A DNA stretch of 64,000 nt, taken from assembly GCA_028551475.1 (NCBI GenBank), contig CM052362.1:5207354-5271353 (forward strand), given 5' to 3'. The notes below the pieces were generated by a model, which did not search any database, was not told where the DNA came from, and saw only the letters and a program-made list of their open reading frames with translations. Positions 59,031 to 64,000 of the stretch are shown here, one piece after another; the stretch's first letter is position 1; each line of letters starts with the position of its first letter. The position numbers and the translations under genes were made by a program. This DNA comes from Casuarina equisetifolia (taxonomy: Eukaryota > Streptophyta > Magnoliopsida > Fagales > Casuarinaceae).

Positions 59031-59935
59031 GGGGTATTCAGATAGTTTATCAATTTTTTTATCAACCTTTTTGATTGGTTTGTTTATGCTTTTTGTGTTT
59101 ATCTCCCTTGATAAAATTGTTATCCGAATATGAGGGGAAAATCTTCTCTTCGTAATGAAGTCCAAGAATTTTCAAATTTTCTGGAATCCTAGTGCATCAC
59201 TTTGCCAATGGTTTGTAGTTAAGATTTTGTTTAGGTTGAATTGAGCGCCGGAACATTGGAAGTGTAATCAGTCGTTTACCCCATTTACACTAATTTATTC
59301 CTCTGTTCATCTAGTTTCTGGGTCATGCTTGGATGAGGAAAGAATTCAATGGGGTTATGGCCCTGACGAGTTCTCATATGCAAACATGATCAATGTTCTC
59401 CTCAATACATCTTCCCCCTAAGAAAACCAAAAAAACAAAAACAAAAACAAAGAAGAAGAATAAAAGAAACAAAAAGAAATGAAAAAGGCAAATGAAAGGA
59501 ATAACACAGTTCGATCGCCACAGTCTCAGCAAATAGGATTAACGTTATGCAACTTCTTTCCCAGCAATAGATATACAGGTATTCCTAATCAACAATATTG
59601 CACTTAGAAAGAGGGGCTGAGAAGATCTTGGAACAGGAGCTCTCACGTAAAACGAACAACAAGGGCTCCAAAAACATGATGTCGTCTACCCAAAGGGACA
59701 CAATTATGCAAGCCTAGGAATCGGAGTGCTTCTGAAGGTGGTAATGTCACCGATCGCAAGAATTCTAATGAGAAAACAAGCCCCAGGAAATGAGATGGGG
59801 TGTTCTTTGCTGATGCCTGCAAAACAAGTAAATGGATGAGGATGGTATGATAGTTTTGGTCAGCTTCAACATGGTATACAATACAATAATTATCAATTCT
59901 AACAAAACTACACCAAGATTAGCCAACTATGTGAA
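59031..59935. other. Decayed third copy of part of spacer X
   Basis: It aligns with about 6930-7530 and 48720-49330 (GGGTATTCAGATAG, TCCAAGAATTTTCAAATTT, CTACACCAAGATTAGCCA). About 215 bp at 59600-59815 has no counterpart there. Divergence is much higher than between the other two copies. Confidence 0.78.
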
Positions 59936-60471
59936 ATTCAATTGACTTTTGAAAGCTGACAAGTAGCTAATAATTTATTCCTAAGCTGCTGATCGGCATA
60001 AATTAAGGTATTTTCATATAGTGGAATAAGAACTTTTTAACTCAAGAAGTTAAATATACGCCTAAGGTTCAAAACTATGTTATTTCAAATTAGGGAGTAT
60101 TAAGTAGTTTACTAAGACTCCTCGTTTGTGTTCTATCTCAGAGGCAAGACATTTTTGATAGTTTGTCCATTACAAAGGGCTTTTGGAGCTCCTTTTTTTT
60201 TTTTTTCAATTGCTCTTTGAATGCCTTACCTTCTTTGTGCACTCTGTTGGTGTTTCTAAGTCTTTCCTAAGTCAGGAAAGAACAGCGATTGACCAAGCCA
60301 GCCAGAATATCTCTAGGAACTTGAGTCACATTAGACCTAATTAATTCAGGACAAAGAACCTCAAACAAACTTCACCGTAAAATTTGAAAAGCTTTTGAAC
60401 ATGCATGGCTTTGTTGACCCAAGGAAACAAAAGACCGAGATTCATTAGAAAGTAGGGAAGAGGACATTCCC

Positions 60472-60566
60472 ATCAACGTATAGAATATTCTTAAAATCCA
60501 AAACCTTCAACGTGTAGAATATTCCTATCAACGTATAGAATATTCTTAAACTCCTAAACCTTCAAT
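60472..60566 (+). repeat. 55-bp tandem duplication, second unit partial
   Basis: ATCAACGTATAGAATATTC begins at 60472 and 60527. The words AACCTTCAA follow in both. Confidence 0.82.
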
Positions 60567-60934
60567 GCCAGGGAGATACTTGGGAGACGGGACGGCCTTT
60601 TCGAGGCCTTTGAGGGCCCAAACAATGAGGGTCTAGTGAACTTTGTACATAGAACTGGAACGCTATTTCCTGATTTTAGTAAATTAGGCCTCTCGGATTT
60701 TGTGCATGTACAATAGTATTTGCCCTTGTGTTTATGAAGTAGGTTAGGCCCAAACTCGGGCAACTTTGGTCAGACCTAAGACCATCAACATATTTAAGTA
60801 ATATTTGTTTATTATTGAGTTAGGTGTTTGCAGACGTAAAAGAAATTTGTTGGGCCTAACTTCTCTTCTTTATGTAATCCTTAGACGAGACATGCTTGGA
60901 TGTGTCTTACTTGGAATTATATATTCATATAAAA

Positions 60935-60958
60935 TCTCTCTCTCTCTCTCTCTCTCTC
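60935..60958 (+). repeat. (TC)12 microsatellite
   Basis: Twelve uninterrupted TC units. Confidence 0.97.
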
Positions 60959-61599
60959 ATACATTGAATCTACGTATTTCGATGGGCCTTTCTATTGGAA
61001 AACCGTGATCTAACTTGTAATGAACAAGCCCAAAGTTAAACTTTTGATAAATGTGTTTAACCCAGCAGTTCCTTGGCATTTTTTTATTATGGACAGTGCA
61101 GTCATTTACGTAACTGAAGGTTTAATCCTATTTTTCTTTTAGTGATGCTTCTGGGAAAGTTCAGATATTGGAGTGAAATAAAAGGATGACCACAAATGAC
61201 AAGTCGTAGCACCTTTTTCCAAGGCTGTCCATTCCAAAAAGTGCTTTATCTACTAATGTTACAACAGTCGATGCAAATCTTCGACACCCCCCAAGCTGGG
61301 GGCCTTCTGACAAAAGAAGGACTTGGAGCTAGGATCAGCTATCGATGGTAATGAAGCTTATAAAAGATGATAGGACTACAACATAAGAATACTCTTTATG
61401 TATTTTCATTAGTCTTTCGAAAGAGATACAGAAGTCTCCACTCCTCTTCCACGCCATCTAATTTAAACCCTAAGGATTTTTTGCAAGACTGAAATATTTT
61501 CGTGGAAAGTAAGTCACATGGAAATTCAAACAATTCTGCTAGACTCGCATATTGCTAACTCAATATAAATTCTATCGCACGACTCAAATGAAAATATAA

Positions 61600-62335
61600 A
61601 GAATTTAAGTTCTTTAACATTTCGAACTCTCCATTGATGAGATAACGGTGTGTTTCAGTGCTTGTCTTTGCTTGGTTTTTCTGTCAATTTTGACAGATTT
61701 TTGGAATAATCAAGGTACGGAGGCGTGGTAAACGAGTAAGACCGGACTTGCCAGTGCCCAGCAAGCACGTTGAGGTCTTCTTTAGACATAGAGTTGGAAA
61801 ATGGCAACATTGTCCGACAAAGAAGTCAAAGAAGCACGAAAAAGGTGTTACTTTTGTGGACCTTAAAGAAGAACTTTATTTAACGTCGGATTAAATCCTG
61901 GTTCGAATTACACGGATCAAACTTTATGTTCTGTTTCCAAGTCTTTTCAAAAGAGATGTAGAAATTCAGATTAAATCCTGGTACCAATTACACGGGTCAA
62001 ACTTTATGTTTTGTTTCCAAGTCTTTTCAAAAGAGACGTAGAAATTCGTACCCAACTTTCTTTCATCCCCACTCATACATCTGTTCTGCGTGGTTATGAC
62101 GGTCCTTGAATGTAACTTCTTAGAAATTTCCTACTCTGCATTGACAAGACCTGTGCATCTTTCTGTGCTTATCTTATGCTTTTTTCTCTATTGCTTTTAA
62201 TAAAAGAAAGTGAGCTCATATAATTAGACACCAATACCGTGTTGAACTGTGTTACAGCTAGATTTTATAAAAACTTTAACCTGTACTGATTTACTCTTAA
62301 CGATAGTGATTATCTAGTATGAGATCTGGAGAGAG
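61600..62335. repeat. Repeat R, copy 1
   Basis: It aligns with R copy 3 (63425-64000): GTCAATTTTGACA, GGTACGGAGGCGTGG, AAGCACGAAAAAGGTGTTAC, GTGTTACA...AGATTTTATAAAA, all in order. It is diverged and has a private 80-bp tandem duplication. No convincing coding frame is shared by the copies. Confidence 0.8.
61889..62048 (+). repeat. 80-bp tandem duplication within R1
   Basis: TTAAATCCTGGT begins at 61891 and 61971. Both units carry AAACTTTATGTT, TTTCCAAGTC and GTAGAAATTC. R3 has a single unit. Confidence 0.92.
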
Positions 62336-62877
62336 CTTCATACCCAATACAGTAGATAGGGAAGAAATAAAATCAACCATTTAAGTGGTTGGATTTACAT
62401 TGCGTCCCAAGACAACATTTCTCTCTCAGTGTTTGACATTGATTTTGTGAATTTTTGTGGTCTAAAGTGGTGCTTCTATAACATCTAGCTTGGGAATGGG
62501 TAGAGATAAACTTAGTATGAATATTCTTTCGTACAAGTAGTTCATGACAGTAAACTAATCCAGACAATAACATTATATTGGTTGGAGGCTCATTTTGGCT
62601 AGTTGAGATATGAGTTTATTCATGTGGATTGCATTCTGTTAATGAAACTTCTCCAACCTCAACGCAATTGAGATTACTTTCTTCCACTTCAAAGTTCCTA
62701 TGAGAAATTAGCCTTAGAAAGGCCAAGTCATATACCTTCTAAGATTGAACTAGTGAAGGCCTTCTGTTAGTTGCTGCCAACAATATTTGCCATAGATTTT
62801 GAAACTTCCCCATTCAGTCGTTTTTCTTACGTTACTGAGAATGAGTATAGTGTTCATGTCTGTTTCATTTTTGTCTT

Positions 62878-63120
62878 TTTTTCCATCCGAGTCTTTCAAA
62901 ATAGAACCTAAAATTCCATGTGGCTTAGGAAAGAAGTCATGTAGACGCTCTAGGCGATTGACTTTTGGTCAACTTTTTTTAATCTCCATTGCATGCGTGT
63001 ATTCTGCGTGATAACCAGGGGCCTGGAGTCGGACTTCGTAGAAATTTCCAGCTTTGTCTTTCGGTACCTCTTCTCATTCTTTTCTTTATCGCTTTTGGTA
63101 ACAAAATTATAATTATTAAG
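62878..63120. repeat. Repeat R, copy 2 (partial)
   Basis: It shares with R1 and R3 the order GAGTCTTTCAAAA, TTCTGCGTG, TAGAAATTTCC, TTTTCTTTATCGCTTTT. It covers only the middle of R. Confidence 0.6.
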
Positions 63121-63424
63121 GAATTGCTTTGATAGGTAGGCTGCGAAAATGGGTAAGACCAGGCTTGTTCATTTTCTGACAATCCTTAATCATTCCGATC
63201 AAACATGCCAACACGGTTCACTTTTTGACTGGACGAAAGCAAAGGCAAGGAGACTGGGAGTGGGACTACCCTTGCCGTTTGGTATGTGGGAATCCCAAGG
63301 TCCCCCGGAGCGGACCCGGGAAGCAAACGCGTACATAAATTTACTCGAAGAAGCAGCAATAGTACTAACATCAGGCGAATCAAGTCATACAAGAACAAGG
63401 GCAAATGATGGAAAATATGAAAAT

Positions 63425-64000
63425 GTAATTTCTTTGGCATTTCAAGCGCTCAATGATGAGACAAGGGTGTGTTTGTCTTTGCCTTGCTCTCCCGTCAATT
63501 TTGACAAATTTGAGGAATAATCGTGGTACGGAGGCGTGGGAAACAGGAAAGACTAGACTTGTCAGTGCCCAACAAACACTGAGGTATTATGTCACACATA
63601 GATTTGAAAAAACAGCAAGATTGTCGACAAAGAAGCACGAAAAAGGTGTTACTTTCGTCGAAAAATACCGCAAAGAACTTTATTTCACATCGGATTAAAG
63701 CCTCATTCGCTGTCCAAGGATCAAACTTTATTTTTTGTTTCCGAGTCTTTTCAAAAGAAACATAGAAATTCGTAGCCAGCTTCCTTTAATCGCCAATCCA
63801 TAGGTGAGTTAAGCGTGATAACAACGGTTCCTGACTGTAACTTTCTAGGAATTTCCAACTCTTTCTGTGCTTCTCTTTGTTTTTTTTTTCTTTAAATGAA
63901 GTTCATATAATTAAACACCATTAATCCCATGCCGAACTGTGTTACAACAAGATTTTATAAAACTTTTAACACGTACAAATTTACTCTAACAATAGCGATT
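63425..64000. repeat. Repeat R, copy 3 (runs out of the window)
   Basis: It is the counterpart of R1, without the 80-bp duplication. It continues past the window end. Overlapping frames at 63149-63520 and 63453-63698 have no known domain; see rejected items. Confidence 0.75.

Larger units (their letters stand above)
59936..61590. other. Noncoding stretch with small repeats
   Basis: No gene recognised. It holds a 55-bp tandem duplication (60472 on), a (TC)12 microsatellite (60935-60958) and T-rich runs (about 60189-60206). The frame at 60554-60763 (minus) has no known domain. Confidence 0.5.

Noticed and set aside
61281..61310. CCCCCCAAGCTGGGGGCC palindrome as a transcription terminator
   Set aside because: The stem is short, there is no gene ending there, and hairpin terminators are not expected in plant nuclear genes.
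63149..63520. Open frame of 123 codons starting MGKTRLVHF
   Set aside because: No domain recognised. It overlaps repeat R, the start word recurs in R3 in a different context, and R1 does not keep the frame. A chance frame is more likely than a gene.

Overview
This window looks like nuclear DNA of a flowering plant, most likely a eudicot. It is AT-rich and dominated by transposable elements. It carries wall-associated receptor kinase (WAK-like) sequences, spliceosomal introns and three Ty1/copia polyproteins. I cannot name the species. I saw no rRNA or tRNA gene, CRISPR array, operon or other prokaryotic feature.

Layout. The backbone is a tandemly duplicated unit made of a WAK-like gene on the minus strand, its upstream region (P) and long spacers (X and Y). 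Unit 1 covers about 4.38-26.2 kb: spacer X, WAK copy 1 (kinase exon only, broken), P, spacer Y. Unit 2 covers about 28.2-44.6 kb: WAK copy 2 (28695-32698, intact, three exons, 743 codons), P, Y. Unit 3 covers about 44.7-58.7 kb: X, WAK copy 3 (50880-56448, all three exons but broken), P. A decayed fragment of X recurs at 59.0-59.9 kb. A different, older repeat fills 61.6-64.0 kb. Copies 1 and 3 share the same inactivating lesions, so their common ancestor was already dead before it was duplicated. Only copy 2 can encode a full receptor.

Mobile elements. Copia A (1-4378, cut by the window edge) and copia B (about 13.5-18.25 kb, 3' half deleted) are relatives. Copia C (34340-39813) is a complete but disabled Tork/Tnt1-like element with both LTRs and a 5-bp target duplication, sitting about 1.6 kb upstream of the intact gene. 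A 1.3-1.6 kb family of solo LTRs is present four times; three copies are complete, each with a 5-bp target duplication, and one of these sits inside an intron of copy 3. Two tRNA-derived SINE copies and three LINE 3' ends are also present. Comparing the duplicated units gives empty sites and a relative order for most insertions.

Function. The one gene likely to act is WAK copy 2, a plasma-membrane receptor-like kinase with an extracellular galacturonan-binding domain, two EGF-like modules, one membrane segment and a serine/threonine kinase. I found no convincing undescribed molecular system. The best leads are the conserved hairpin at the solo-LTR terminus, a W-box cluster that varies in number among the copies, and a degenerate CACCRTTTTG repeat array in the leader of copia B.
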